Positions 1-8,363 of a stretch of DNA of 64,000 bases are shown here, one piece after another. The notes under the pieces were generated by a model. That model saw only the letters and a program-made list of their open reading frames with translations. It was not told the origin of the DNA and ran no database searches. Positions within the stretch are counted from its first letter, which is position 1, and every line of letters starts with the position of its first letter. The translations under genes were made by a program, and so were the position numbers. Source of the DNA: Streptomyces sp. PR69 (GTDB lineage Bacteria; Actinomycetota; Actinomycetes; Streptomycetales; Streptomycetaceae); NCBI RefSeq assembly GCF_026420845.1, contig NZ_JAOWCB010000009.1:62001-126000 (forward strand). The letters run 5' to 3'.

Positions 1-462
1 CGCCATCTCGTCTTCCACCCGGCGGGCACACACGTCTACGTCGTCGGCGAGCTGAATCCCGTCGTCACCGTTTGCCGCTGGGACGCGGCCGGCGGTCTGC
101 TGAAGGCGGTGGGCGAGCATCCGCTCGTCCCGGACGGCCTCACCGGGCCCGCCTACCCCTCCGAGGCCGTCGCCTCGCCCGACGGCCGCCGGCTGTGGGC
201 CGCGGTCCGCGGCCCCGACGTCATCTCCGTCCTCTCGCTCGACGCGGGCCCGGAGCGGCCCGAGCTGACGGCCGTCGTGGGCTGCGGCGGCCGCTGGCCG
301 CGTGATCTGGCACTCGACCCGGCGGGCCGCAGGCTGTATGCGGCCAACGAGCGCTCCGGGGACGTCACCTGGTTCGACGTCGACATCGACGCGGACGGCG
401 GAATCCCGCGGCGGGCGGGGTCGTTCGCCGCTCCCGCCGCGTCCTGTGTGACCTTCGTCTGA
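1..462 (+). CDS. Lactonase-family beta-propeller protein, 3' part only
   Basis: The reading frame is open from the first base and stops at 460-462, giving 153 residues of a C-terminal part. It has propeller-blade repeats: FHPAGTHVYVVGE, then ASPDGRRLWAAVRG, then LDPAGRRLYAANERSGDV. These are typical of the YbhE/Pgl 7-bladed lactonase family, whose best-known member hydrolyses 6-phosphogluconolactone. Streptomyces carry several paralogues and most have no known substrate, so the exact reaction is open. The N-terminal half lies outside the window. A strong hairpin follows directly. Confidence 0.8.
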   Translation, partial: RHLVFHPAGTHVYVVGELNPVVTVCRWDAAGGLLKAVGEHPLVPDGLTGPAYPSEAVASPDGRRLWAAVRGPDVISVLSLDAGPERPELTAVVGCGGRWPRDLALDPAGRRLYAANERSGDVTWFDVDIDADGGIPRRAGSFAAPAASCVTFV

Positions 463-481
463 CCGGCCCCGTCCGGGCAGG

Positions 482-529
482 CCGCAGGGCCCGCACCCGC
501 CGGGTGATCGGCGGGTGCGGGCCCTGCGG
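482..529. terminator. Bidirectional hairpin terminator
   Basis: Two perfectly complementary 20-base arms (482-501 and 510-529) enclose an 8-base loop. The hairpin sits between the lactonase stop and the convergent CbiX-like stop at 558, so it can end transcription from both sides. There is no U tract, as is usual in Streptomyces. Confidence 0.85.
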
Positions 530-557
530 TGAAGTGCGGTACGGGGTTTGAGCGGTT

Positions 558-1490
558 TCAGCGAGCGGGCGCGCCCTGCGGCTGCTGCGGGGCTATGCCC
601 AGCGTGGTCGCGTACTGCGACAGCACCAGCTTGCCGATCGCCGGATAGGCGCCCAAAGCCTCGGACGCCGGGCAGCCCGCCTCCTTGGCGGCGGAGTCCA
701 ACAGCCCCTCGGGCAGCTCCGGGCCGACCAGACAGGGGGCCAGCGCCAGCTGCACGGAACCCGCGCCGCGCAGCTGCTCGGCGACGGCGGTGACCGCGCC
801 CTCCTGGTCCAGACCCGCGGCGATCACCGGCACGGCGAGCCGGGCGGCGAGCAGCATTCCCGTGATGCCGGCGGCCTGGACGGCCTCTTCACCGCCGACC
901 GTCGCCAGGATGATGCCGTCAGCAGCGGTGGCCACGGTGAACAGCCTGGCGCGGTCGGCGCGCGCCAGCGACGCCTCGGAGAGGCGGACGTGCAGGCCCT
1001 CGGCCAGCAGCGGGTGCGGGCCCAGCACATCGGTCAGCTCCGCACTCGCGCCGCTGTCCGCGACGGCCTGACGGATCCGGCCGGTCAGCGACGCATCGGG
1101 GCCGACCAGCAGCGGCACCACGACCGCCGCGGGGCCCTCGGGCTCGGCGACCTCACGGCCGGCGGCCCTGGCGATCTCAAACCGCTCGGTGCGCCGCCGC
1201 GCCGTGTGCGCGAGAACGGCGGCGAGGGCGGGGTATTCAGCGTGTTCGGCGTCGTCGCCGTCGAGGTAGCCGATGGCCGCCTCAAGACCGGGAAGCTCGG
1301 ACCGAGCGATGCTTATGACCTCTTCGGCCAGGCTGCGCGTGCCGGGCTCGGGAGTGCCGGGCACGGCCAGGATCAGCGCGGGCGCGCCCTCGGGAGCCGT
1401 CACGGGCTCCGGCCGGCGGTGCCGACCGGGCTGGCGGGGTCGCGGCATTCGTACAGGCAGGCCGGATGCGGGCCCAGTGGGGGAGCTCAT
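558..1490 (-). CDS. CbiX/SirB-like chelatase-family protein
   Basis: 310 residues. The two-lobed CbiX/SirB chelatase fold is suggested by LILAVPGTPEPGT at the start of lobe one, VVVPLLVGPDASL at its end, the LGPHPLLAEGLHVRL segment of lobe two, and the tail PCLVGPELPEGLL...GCPASEALGAYP. Classical members put metal into sirohydrochlorin or cobyrinate using a His in a GHGSR motif. Here that motif reads VPGTPEP, so the first-lobe His is missing, although GPHPLL keeps a His in the second. The protein may have another role. The start is the ATG at 1488-1490. An in-frame ATG at 1446-1448 is possible, and neither has a clear Shine-Dalgarno. No cobalamin riboswitch is visible upstream. Confidence 0.7.
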   Translation of the reverse strand: MSSPTGPASGLPVRMPRPRQPGRHRRPEPVTAPEGAPALILAVPGTPEPGTRSLAEEVISIARSELPGLEAAIGYLDGDDAEHAEYPALAAVLAHTARRRTERFEIARAAGREVAEPEGPAAVVVPLLVGPDASLTGRIRQAVADSGASAELTDVLGPHPLLAEGLHVRLSEASLARADRARLFTVATAADGIILATVGGEEAVQAAGITGMLLAARLAVPVIAAGLDQEGAVTAVAEQLRGAGSVQLALAPCLVGPELPEGLLDSAAKEAGCPASEALGAYPAIGKLVLSQYATTLGIAPQQPQGAPAR

Positions 1491-1630
1491 GCGGCCGCAT
1501 GCTACTGGTTTTGCCGGTGCGGCTGTTCGGGGAGGGGCCAACCCCATGACATCTGTCCGAATATGCCCGATGGATCCTGCCGCGGGCTTCGTCCGGGGGC
1601 GCGTTCGGTGTCCGCCGGGTGTACGTGCGG

Positions 1631-2647
1631 TCAACTGGCCGTCGCCGCAGCCCCCGGCAGATACAGCAGCGTCGGATGCGGCGGCAGCCGCAGATCGCCG
1701 GAGTGCAGGGCGGACGCCAGCAGCAGCGCCCCGCTGAGCGGATCCCCGGCCGTGGACGTCAGCCGGGCATGGGGCAGTTGCGCGGCGAGCTCGCGCCGCA
1801 GCGGCGCGAGCAGCGCTTCGCCCAGCTTGAACAGCCCCCCGGTGAGGGCGATTTCGACGCCCTCACCCGACGGCCCACCCCGGGTCGCCCCTCCGCCCCG
1901 GGCTGGCGGTGGGCACACGGCCGCGGCGGTGTCCGCGATATGGCGTGCGGCGGCGGTGAGAATGGCGGCCGCCACAGGGTCGTCATCCGCGCACGCGGCG
2001 ACCTCAGGGGCGAACGACGCCAGGACAGCGGGCCGGTCAGGCCGTGGATAGAGGCGCTCCGGCAGCTCCTCGGCCGGGCCGAACGCCGCCTCGGCCCGTG
2101 CGAGCAGCGCCGCCGAGCCGCCGCGCCGCCCGTCGTGGGCGCGCAGCGCCGCCTCAAGACCGGCCCGTCCGATCCAGGCGCCGCCGCCCGCGTCGCCCAG
2201 CAGATGGCCCCAGCCGTCGGCGCGCCGCCAGGCGTACAGATCCGTGCCCAGGGCGATCATTCCGGTGCCGGCCGCGACGACCGCCCCCGGCCGCTGGCCG
2301 AGCGCTCCGGCGTAGGCGGTGACCCCGTCGGCCGCCAGCGCCGTACTCCGTACCCCCAGCTCCGCGCTCAGGGCGTCGGGCAGCCTGGCGCGCAACGGCC
2401 CGCCGAGCGAGGCCATCCCGGCCGCGCCGAGCACGGCCGACGCGATGGCGCCGTCTCCGGCGCGGAGCAGCAGGGAGCGGACCATCGGCAGCAGCAGCCG
2501 CAGCAGATGCCCGGCGTCGGCGCCGTCCGGACCGGTGCGCACCGGTTCATCCGATACGGCCGTTACGGCGCGGGTGACGTCGTCGGCCGGGGCCAGCGCG
2601 GCGCGCAGCCCCGAGCCGCCGGAGTCGACGCCGAGCACCCAGGTCAT
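1631..2647 (-). CDS. BadF/BadG-type sugar kinase (N-acetylglucosamine kinase-like)
   Basis: 338 residues of the ASKHA ATPase fold. The N-terminal phosphate loop is [13 protein letters not shown], followed by [12 protein letters not shown] and [14 protein letters not shown], then [13 protein letters not shown] near the C-terminus. This pattern is typical of eukaryote-like N-acetylglucosamine kinases in the BadF/BadG/BcrA superfamily, which phosphorylate amino sugars. Its ATG overlaps the TGA of the upstream uracil-DNA glycosylase gene by 4 bases (ATGA), which indicates translational coupling in one operon. Confidence 0.8.
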   Translation of the reverse strand: MTWVLGVDSGGSGLRAALAPADDVTRAVTAVSDEPVRTGPDGADAGHLLRLLLPMVRSLLLRAGDGAIASAVLGAAGMASLGGPLRARLPDALSAELGVRSTALAADGVTAYAGALGQRPGAVVAAGTGMIALGTDLYAWRRADGWGHLLGDAGGGAWIGRAGLEAALRAHDGRRGGSAALLARAEAAFGPAEELPERLYPRPDRPAVLASFAPEVAACADDDPVAAAILTAAARHIADTAAAVCPPPARGGGATRGGPSGEGVEIALTGGLFKLGEALLAPLRRELAAQLPHARLTSTAGDPLSGALLLASALHSGDLRLPPHPTLLYLPGAAATAS

Positions 2648-3321
2648 GGCAGTCGCCAGTCCACGGGCTGCGCCCCCTGCCGCACCAGCAGGTCGTTGGC
2701 GCGGCTGAAGGGGCGTGAGCCGAAGAAGCCGCGGTCCGCGGACATGGGGGAGGGGTGCGCGGACTCCACGGCGGGGAACTCGCCGAGCAGTGGCCGCAGA
2801 TTGCGCGCGTCGCGTCCCCACAGCACCGACACCAGGGGCTTGCCGCGGGCGACGAGCGCCCGGATGGCCTGCTCGGTGACCTCCTCCCAGCCCTTGCCCC
2901 GGTGGGCGGCGGGCCTGCGGGGCGCGGTCGTCAGCGCCCGGTTGAGCAGCAGCACGCCCTGCCGGGTCCAGGGGGTGAGGTCGCCGTTGGCGGGGCGGGG
3001 CAGGCCCAGGTCCGTGTGCATCTCCCGGAAGATGTTCTCCAGGCTGCCGGGAAGCGGCCGCACCTCGGGCGCCACCGAGAAGCTCAGCCCCACCGCGTGA
3101 CCGGGCGTGGGATACGGGTCCTGGCCGACGATCAGCACCCGGACCTCGTCGAACGGCTGCTGAAAGGCGCGCAGCACATTCGGCCCGGATGGCAGATAGG
3201 TGCGCCCCGCGGCGATCTCCCCGCGCAGGAAGTCGCCCATCGCGGCGATGCGTTCGGCCGCCGGCGCGAGGGCCTCGGCCCAGCCCGGCTCGACGATTTC
3301 TCTCAACGGTCGTGCTGCCAC
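2644..3321 (-). CDS. ung: Uracil-DNA glycosylase, family 1
   Basis: 225 residues, the normal size for family 1 UDG, which removes uracil from DNA in base-excision repair. GQDPYP at about residues 66-71 carries the water-activating Asp. HPSPMS at about 189-194 carries the catalytic His, and GFFGSRPFS follows as the usual last motif. The start is the GTG at 3319-3321, with no Shine-Dalgarno but a TAGAGT box 8 bases upstream, so the mRNA is probably leaderless. The following kinase gene overlaps it by 4 bases. Pairing a DNA-repair gene with a sugar kinase has no obvious functional logic. Confidence 0.95.
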   Translation of the reverse strand: MAARPLREIVEPGWAEALAPAAERIAAMGDFLRGEIAAGRTYLPSGPNVLRAFQQPFDEVRVLIVGQDPYPTPGHAVGLSFSVAPEVRPLPGSLENIFREMHTDLGLPRPANGDLTPWTRQGVLLLNRALTTAPRRPAAHRGKGWEEVTEQAIRALVARGKPLVSVLWGRDARNLRPLLGEFPAVESAHPSPMSADRGFFGSRPFSRANDLLVRQGAQPVDWRLP

Positions 3322-3329
3322 GGAGCGTC

Positions 3330-3335
3330 ACTCTA
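3330..3335 (-). promoter_or_regulatory. -10 box of a leaderless promoter for ung
   Basis: On the minus strand the box reads TAGAGT and ends 8 bases before the GTG start at 3321. No ribosome site lies between them. This fits the TANNNT box of sigma-HrdB-type promoters driving leaderless mRNAs. Confidence 0.5.
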
Positions 3336-3428
3336 CTGGTCGAGCGGCGGGAGATTTCAACTTGAGCCGGTCGGTCTCGGCCGCGTCCACCGCTGCCGGG
3401 ACCGTCGCCGGGGCCGTCGGGGTCGCCG

Positions 3429-4514
3429 TCAGCTCAGGGCCGCCGCCCGCACGCAGAGCACATCGGGCAGATGCCGGGCGAGCTGCTGCCAGCTGTCCCC
3501 GTCGTCGGCGCTGGCGTACAGCTCGCCGTTGCGGTTGCCGAAGTAGACGCCCGCCGGGTCGGCGTCGTCGGTCCGCAGCGCGTCGCGCAGCACCGTGCCG
3601 AAGTGCTCGCCCTCGGGCAGCCCCGCGGTGAGCGGCTCCCAGCTCGCGCCCGCGTCCTGGGTGCGGTAGACGCGGCAGCGCCGTCCCGCGGGCACCCGGT
3701 CGGCGTCGGCGTTGATCGGGAAGACATAGGCGGTGTCGGGGCGGTGCGGATGGGCGGCCATGGCGAAGCCGAAGTCGGAGGGCAGGCCCGCGCCGATGTC
3801 GGTCCAGCTCGCGCCGGCGTCGTCGCTGCGGTAGACGCCCCAGTGGTTCTGCAGATACAGCCGGTCCGGATTGCCGGCGTCCTGGGCGATCTTGTGGACG
3901 CACTGTCCGAACTCCGGGTGCGGGTCGGGCAGGAAGACCGCGGAGACGCCCTGGTTGGACGGGTCCCAGCTGGCTCCGCCGTCGCGGGTGCGGAAGACTC
4001 CGGCGGTCGACACGGCGACGGTGACCGCGTCCGGGTCGCGCGGGTCGGTGACGACGGTGTGCACGGCTTCCCCGCCGCCGCCCGGCACCCACTTCGAGCG
4101 GGTCGGGTGCTCCCACAGGGGGCGGACCAGCTCGAAGGTCTCGCCGCCGTCCGCGGAGCGGAACAGGGCGGCCGGCTCCGTGCCCGCGTACACCACGTCC
4201 GGGGTGTCGAGCCCGGCGGGATGGAGCTGCCAGACCCGTTCCAGGGAGGCCCCGGTGTCCTGGGGGAATTTCACCGCGGGCCGTGCGGGCTCGGTCCAGG
4301 TCCTGCCGAGGTCGTCGGAGTGGAACACCGAAGGGCCCCAGTGGGAGCTGTCGCCGCCGACGAGGAGGCGCGGGGCGGCTCTGCGGGTGTCGATGCCGAT
4401 GGAGTAGATCGCCTGCGCATTGAAGTGCGGCCCCTCGAACTCCCATGTGCCGGCCCTTCTGCGGCCGATGAAGAGTCCCTTGCGGGTGCCTACGGTCAGA
4501 AGAACATCGGTCAT
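3429..4514 (-). CDS. Asp-box (BNR) beta-propeller protein
   Basis: 361 residues, cytoplasmic by sequence, with no signal peptide. Six Asp-box repeats can be read: SDDLGRTW, SADGGETF, TRDGGASW, SDDAGASW, TQDAGASW and SADDGDSW. They mark a six-bladed propeller of the sialidase/sortilin (exo-alpha-sialidase-like) superfamily. The RIP motif and catalytic Arg triad of true sialidases are not evident, so I would not call it a sialidase. The start ATG at 4512-4514 has GAGGTG about 8 bases upstream. A longer upstream frame exists but lacks that site. The substrate is unknown. Confidence 0.75.
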   Translation of the reverse strand: MTDVLLTVGTRKGLFIGRRRAGTWEFEGPHFNAQAIYSIGIDTRRAAPRLLVGGDSSHWGPSVFHSDDLGRTWTEPARPAVKFPQDTGASLERVWQLHPAGLDTPDVVYAGTEPAALFRSADGGETFELVRPLWEHPTRSKWVPGGGGEAVHTVVTDPRDPDAVTVAVSTAGVFRTRDGGASWDPSNQGVSAVFLPDPHPEFGQCVHKIAQDAGNPDRLYLQNHWGVYRSDDAGASWTDIGAGLPSDFGFAMAAHPHRPDTAYVFPINADADRVPAGRRCRVYRTQDAGASWEPLTAGLPEGEHFGTVLRDALRTDDADPAGVYFGNRNGELYASADDGDSWQQLARHLPDVLCVRAAALS

Positions 4515-4675
4515 CGCCGACACCTCTTGTTCTTGAGCAGCACGGAGTGCCTCCCTAGGCGCGGAGTGCCTCCTCAGTACGGAGTACAACACGGATGACT
4601 TCCGCGCATCAGGAAACTCATCGGCACCGCGCGTCCGGGCTTCCGGAGCTTCCGAACGGCCTCCCGGGGCCTTTG

Positions 4676-4691
4676 TACGATGACTCTCGTA
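4676..4691. promoter_or_regulatory. Operator copy 1 (TACGR-N6-TCGTA) upstream of OYE gene
   Basis: TACGA-TGACTC-TCGTA is a perfect 5+5 dyad with a 6-base spacer, about 95 bases before the Old Yellow Enzyme start. The same pattern recurs at 4710-4725 and before the ArsR-type regulator at 5932-5947. I infer that the regulator binds all three. Confidence 0.65.
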
Positions 4692-4709
4692 ATTTGATGA
4701 GATTCGTAG

Positions 4710-4725
4710 TACGGTTCTTCTCGTA
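4710..4725. promoter_or_regulatory. Operator copy 2 upstream of OYE gene
   Basis: TACGG-TTCTTC-TCGTA is one mismatch from a perfect dyad. It is preceded by an extra half site TCGTA at 4704-4708, the same arrangement as at copy 3. It lies 34 bases downstream of copy 1, roughly three helical turns. Confidence 0.65.
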
Positions 4726-4783
4726 CAAGGGGCCGCCCGGCCCCGCCCGTGAACCCCGGCCCCGCCCGTGAAACGGAGTCCCC

Positions 4784-5863
4784 ATGAGCGCCCTGTTCGA
4801 GCCTTACGCGCTGCGTTCGCTGACCGTCCCCAATCGCGTCTGGATGGCCCCCATGTGCCAGTACAGCGCCGCGATGTCGGGGTCGGACACGGGAGTGGCG
4901 AACGACTGGCACTTCGCCCACTACGCCGCCCGCGCCACCGGCGGCGCCGGGCTGATCCTGCTGGAGGCCACCGCCGTCAGCCCCGAGGGCCGGATCAGCC
5001 CCGGAGACCTCGGCATCTGGAACGACACGCAGGTCGCGACGCTGCGCCGGATCACCCGCTTCCTCAAGGGCCAGGGCGCCGTCCCCGGCATCCAGCTCGC
5101 CCACGCGGGGCGCAAGGCGTCCACCGGACTCCCCTGGCAGGGCGGCGCGCCCGTCGGCCCCGACGAGCACGGCTGGCGGCCCGTCGGCCCCAGCCCGCTG
5201 CCCTTCGACGACGGCCACCCGGTGCCCGAGGAGCTGACCGAAGCCCAGCTGGCCGGGGTGGTCGAAGACTTCGCGGAGGCGGCCCGCCGTGCTCTGGACG
5301 CCGGGTTCGAGGTCGCCGAGATCCATGGCGCGCACGGATATCTGATCGGGGAGTTTCTCTCTCCGTACAGCAATCACCGTACGGACGCCTACGGCGGCTC
5401 TTTTGAGAACCGCACCCGCTTCGCCCTGGAGGTGGTGGACGCCGTCCGCGACGTCTGGCCCGACGAGCTGCCGCTGTTCTTCCGGATCTCCGCCACCGAC
5501 TGGCTCGAAGAGGCGGGCTGGACGCCCGAAGACACCGTGCGCTTCGCGGCGCTGCTCCGGGAACACGGCGTTGATCTGCTCGATGTGTCGAGCGGCGGCA
5601 ACGCGCCGCGGGTGCGCATCCCCACGGGTCCCGGCTATCAGGTGCCCTTCGCGGCCCGCGTGCGGGAAGAGACCGGCCTGCCGGTCGCCGCGGTCGGGCT
5701 GATCACCGAGCCGGAGCAGGCGGAGAAGATCGTCGCCAATGGCGAGGCGGACGCCGTGCTGCTGGGACGTGAGCTGCTGCGCAACCCCTCCTGGGCCCGG
5801 CAGGCGGCCCGTGAGCTGGGCGGCGAGGTCCATGTGCCCGCCCAGTACCACCGCTCGGTCTGA
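4784..5863 (+). CDS. NADH:flavin oxidoreductase, Old Yellow Enzyme (YqjM type)
   Basis: 359 residues forming one TIM barrel that binds FMN. OYE enzymes reduce activated C=C bonds of enones and related electrophiles with NAD(P)H. Markers of the short YqjM-like subclass are APMCQYS near residue 26 (the flavin-tuning Cys), [20 protein letters not shown], and [23 protein letters not shown] 4784 follows GAAACGGAGTCCCC, which contains a GGAG. Two dyad operators in the promoter match the one before the downstream ArsR-type gene, suggesting induction by an electrophile or oxidant. Confidence 0.92.
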   Translation: MSALFEPYALRSLTVPNRVWMAPMCQYSAAMSGSDTGVANDWHFAHYAARATGGAGLILLEATAVSPEGRISPGDLGIWNDTQVATLRRITRFLKGQGAVPGIQLAHAGRKASTGLPWQGGAPVGPDEHGWRPVGPSPLPFDDGHPVPEELTEAQLAGVVEDFAEAARRALDAGFEVAEIHGAHGYLIGEFLSPYSNHRTDAYGGSFENRTRFALEVVDAVRDVWPDELPLFFRISATDWLEEAGWTPEDTVRFAALLREHGVDLLDVSSGGNAPRVRIPTGPGYQVPFAARVREETGLPVAAVGLITEPEQAEKIVANGEADAVLLGRELLRNPSWARQAARELGGEVHVPAQYHRSV

Positions 5864-5931
5864 GAACCTCCGCCAGCAGTGAGCGGCAGCCTGCGGTGAG
5901 CGGCAGTGACCCGATGCGACCTCCGTCGTAC

Positions 5932-5947
5932 TACGGTGACTCTCGTA
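5932..5947. promoter_or_regulatory. Operator copy 3 upstream of the ArsR-type regulator
   Basis: TACGG-TGACTC-TCGTA shares its 6-base spacer exactly with copy 1 at 4676. An extra half site TCGTA lies at 5926-5930, as at copy 2. It is about 70 bases before the regulator start, consistent with autoregulation. Confidence 0.65.
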
Positions 5948-6014
5948 CGATGGAGGCGTCGAGCGCCGAAGGCCGCATCGAGGCATGGGCGGGAGTGGAC
6001 AGGAGTGGAGCCAT

Positions 6015-6365
6015 ATGACCCGTGAGACCGGCGGCAGCCGGGTGCTCGAACACCCCGAGCCCGCGGCGATCCGCCTGGAGGGCGTGCTGCACGCGCTCGC
6101 GGACCCCATGCGACTGCGCGTCGTCTGCGAACTGGCCTCGGCCGAATCCGAGCTGTCCTGCTCGTACTTCGAGCTGCCCGTCACCAAGTCCACGACCACG
6201 CACCACTTCCGGGTGCTCAGGGAGAGCGGGGTGATCCGGCAGTTCTACCGGGGTACGGCGAAGCTGAACGCCCTGCGCCGGGACGATCTGGACGCGCTCT
6301 TCCCGGGGCTGCTGGACGCCGTCCTCAAGGCGGCCGGCAAGGAGGAGACCCGGCTCGCCGTCTGA
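6015..6365 (+). CDS. ArsR-family winged-helix transcriptional regulator
   Basis: 116 residues. The winged helix runs from LEGVLHALADPMRLRVVCEL through LPVTKSTTTHHFRVLRESGVI to the wing FYRGTAKLNALR. It belongs to the ArsR-like HTH_20 group often found beside OYE or monooxygenase genes. One Cys in ESELSCSYFELPV could be a redox sensor, but no metal-binding CxC is seen. The ATG at 6015 is preferred over the in-frame ATG at 5985 because AGGAG lies 9 bases before it. Inferred role: repressor of the upstream OYE gene and of itself. Confidence 0.85.
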   Translation: MTRETGGSRVLEHPEPAAIRLEGVLHALADPMRLRVVCELASAESELSCSYFELPVTKSTTTHHFRVLRESGVIRQFYRGTAKLNALRRDDLDALFPGLLDAVLKAAGKEETRLAV

Positions 6366-6592
6366 CCGGCACCGGACGGCGGAGGGCCCCCGCGCGGCGG
6401 ACGGACCGCCGGGCGGCGGACCGCGGACGGTTGACGGACCCCCGCCGACGGGCCATCGTCCGGCCGTCTGCCCCGCGCCCGCCAGGGGGTGTCGTCGAAG
6501 TGGCGTCGTCCGCCCGGAAGGCGTCTGGCGCCGGGTGCGCCCCCGGCCGAAGGCTGGGAGAGAGTCCATGGGGGCATTGGCGACTGACGACA

Positions 6593-6631
6593 ACGCGGCG
6601 CAGGGGCGCCTCCCGGGCCCGCAGGGCCCAG
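6593..6631. repeat. 39-base direct repeat, copy A
   Basis: Identical to 6789-6827 except for one base (G here, A there). The two copies lie 196 bases apart within the same intergenic gap. Confidence 0.85.
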
Positions 6632-6682
6632 AGGGAGCGCGCACCAGACGCCGCCCGGCAGACGGAACTCTGACGACGCGAC

Positions 6683-6728
6683 CTAGTGCCGCGACCGGCA
6701 ATGCTGGCCCGCAAAGGAGCGTCGTCCG
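6683..6728 (-). repeat. 46-base dispersed element, copy 1
   Basis: Read on the minus strand it matches 56738-56783 on the plus strand at 40 of 46 positions with no gaps. The conserved right end is CATTGCCGGTCGCGG followed by CRCTAG. Here it lies in a gene-free gap. Confidence 0.75.
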
Positions 6729-6788
6729 GTGCGTGCCATCGCAAGGCGGCCGGAAGTCCTCGTAGCGGAGCTGCTTGGGCTCTCGGCC

Positions 6789-6827
6789 ACGCGGCGCAGG
6801 GGCGCCTCCCGGGCCCGCAAGGCCCAG
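6789..6827. repeat. 39-base direct repeat, copy B
   Basis: Second copy of the element at 6593-6631, with a single substitution. Confidence 0.85.
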
Positions 6828-6879
6828 GGGAGTGCGTGCAGGCCGGCGCGCGCCAGGGCACAGCCTGCCGGGAGGGGCC

Positions 6880-8253
6880 CTAGCGCGCCGTCGCCGCCTG
6901 CAACAGGCCCGGCCAGTCGGGGATCTTGACGATATGCCGGCCCAGCGCCGCCCCGAGCGCCGCCTCCGCCGACTCGATCGCAAGCCAGCCCGGCCACAGC
7001 ACCGGACAGCAGCCCCACGACCTCAGCCGGGCGAGCGGATCGTCCGCCACCGCCCGGCGCGCCAGCTCCGGCGCATCCGCGAGCAGGGACGCCGCGGTCT
7101 CCTTCGCGCACGGCCGGTTGGTGCCGATCACACCGGTCGGCCCGCGCTTGATCCACCCGGCCACGTACTCCCCGGGCGAGGGCGTCCCGTCCCGCAGCAC
7201 CCGTCCGGCCGTGTGCGGCACCGTCCCGCGCCGCTCGTCGAACGGCAGTCCGGGCAGTGGCGTCCCCCGGTAGCCCACCGCCCGCAGCACCAGCTGCGCC
7301 TCGATCTCCTCGTATACCCCCGTGCCGCGCACCCCGCCCGCCCCGTCCGGCTCGGTGCGCTCGAACCGTACGGCCCTGACCCGCCCGTCCCCCTCCAGCA
7401 GCTCGACCGGGCGCAGGAAGAAGCGCAGCCGTATCCGGCGGTCCCGCGCGGTCTCCTCCCGCCGCGCGGCCTGCGCCTGCGCCCAGCCCCGTACGACGCC
7501 GAGGTTGCGGCGGTTCACCGCCGGGAGCGCGGCGCACGCCTCCCCGGACGGATCGGCGTACGCGGGATCCAGCGCCAGCTCCGCCGGGTCGACGGCCACC
7601 GCGGCCGAGGGCAGCGCGCCCAGCTCCCGCAGCTCCTTGGTGGTGAACTTCGCCTGCGAGGGGCCGCGTCTGCCCACCATGTGCACCTCGCGCACCCGGC
7701 TGCCGGCCAGGGCGTCAAGTGCCGGGTGCGGCATGTCCGTGCCCTGCAGCTCTCCCGCCTCGCGCGCCAGGATGCGGGCCACGTCGACCGCCACATTGCC
7801 CACGCCGATCACCACGGCCGACCGCACGTCCAGGCCGAAGGCGCCGCCCGCGGCGTCCGGGTGCGCGCTGTACCAGGAGACGAAGTCGGTGGCCGAGTGG
7901 CTGCCGGGCAGATCCTCCCCCGGCACGCCGAGCCGCCGGTCCCGCGCCGCCCCGACGCAGTACACGACCGCGTGGTAGAGCTCCAGCAGCCGCTCGGGGC
8001 CGAGCCCGCCCGCGCCCGCCTCGACATTGCCGACGAAGTCGATCCGCTCGTGCTCCAGTACGGTCCTGAGGTTGTTCTGCAGCGACTTGATCTTCTCGTG
8101 GTCGGGCGCGACCCCGTACCGCACCAGGCCGTACGGGCACGGCAGCCGGTCCAGCACATGGACGTGCACATCCGGGACCGCCGACTGCTGTACGAGAGCC
8201 TGGGCGGTGTAGACCCCGCTGGGGCCCGATCCGACGACGGCGACGCGAAGCAC
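6880..8253 (-). CDS. fprA: FprA-type ferredoxin/NADP(+) reductase
   Basis: 457 residues, matching actinobacterial FprA and adrenodoxin reductase (about 456). The FAD-binding motif VVGSGPSGVYTAQAL is at the N-terminus. The NADP-binding region VVIGVGNVAVDVARILA and HMVGRRGPSQAKFTTKELREL lie mid-protein, and YVAGWIKRGPTGVIGTNR is in the C-terminal half. It moves electrons between NADPH and ferredoxins that feed P450s and other oxidases. The GTG start at 8251-8253 has GAAGGAG 8-9 bases upstream. A longer upstream frame has no such site. The gene is monocistronic, with no ferredoxin gene adjacent. Confidence 0.93.
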   Translation of the reverse strand: MLRVAVVGSGPSGVYTAQALVQQSAVPDVHVHVLDRLPCPYGLVRYGVAPDHEKIKSLQNNLRTVLEHERIDFVGNVEAGAGGLGPERLLELYHAVVYCVGAARDRRLGVPGEDLPGSHSATDFVSWYSAHPDAAGGAFGLDVRSAVVIGVGNVAVDVARILAREAGELQGTDMPHPALDALAGSRVREVHMVGRRGPSQAKFTTKELRELGALPSAAVAVDPAELALDPAYADPSGEACAALPAVNRRNLGVVRGWAQAQAARREETARDRRIRLRFFLRPVELLEGDGRVRAVRFERTEPDGAGGVRGTGVYEEIEAQLVLRAVGYRGTPLPGLPFDERRGTVPHTAGRVLRDGTPSPGEYVAGWIKRGPTGVIGTNRPCAKETAASLLADAPELARRAVADDPLARLRSWGCCPVLWPGWLAIESAEAALGAALGRHIVKIPDWPGLLQAATAR

Positions 8254-8363
8254 GAGGGGCGCTCCTTCCCACGGGGTGGGGTTTCCAGCATCGCACCGCG
8301 CGACGGCGCTGGGGAGTGTCCCGGCCGCCCGGCGCGCCACCGCCGTCACGTCCCTCTGGTTTG

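Larger units (their letters stand above)
6366..6879. other. Gene-free, repeat-rich intergenic region
   Basis: Some 510 bases with no credible gene on either strand. The many frames are low-complexity Arg/Gly/Pro shadows. It holds a 39-base direct repeat (6593-6631 and 6789-6827) and a 46-base element (6683-6728) with a second, inverted copy at 56738-56783. It separates the ArsR-type gene from the convergent FprA-type reductase gene. Confidence 0.6.

Noticed and set aside
1491..1630. Cobalamin riboswitch before the CbiX-like gene
   Set aside because: No B12-box-like sequence or suitable folding could be seen in the 140-base gap.
1631..3331. Single 566-codon frame spanning the ung and kinase genes
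   Set aside because: Only its C-terminal part is the real kinase gene. The rest is a shadow of ung, which has GQDPYP and HPSP in another frame.
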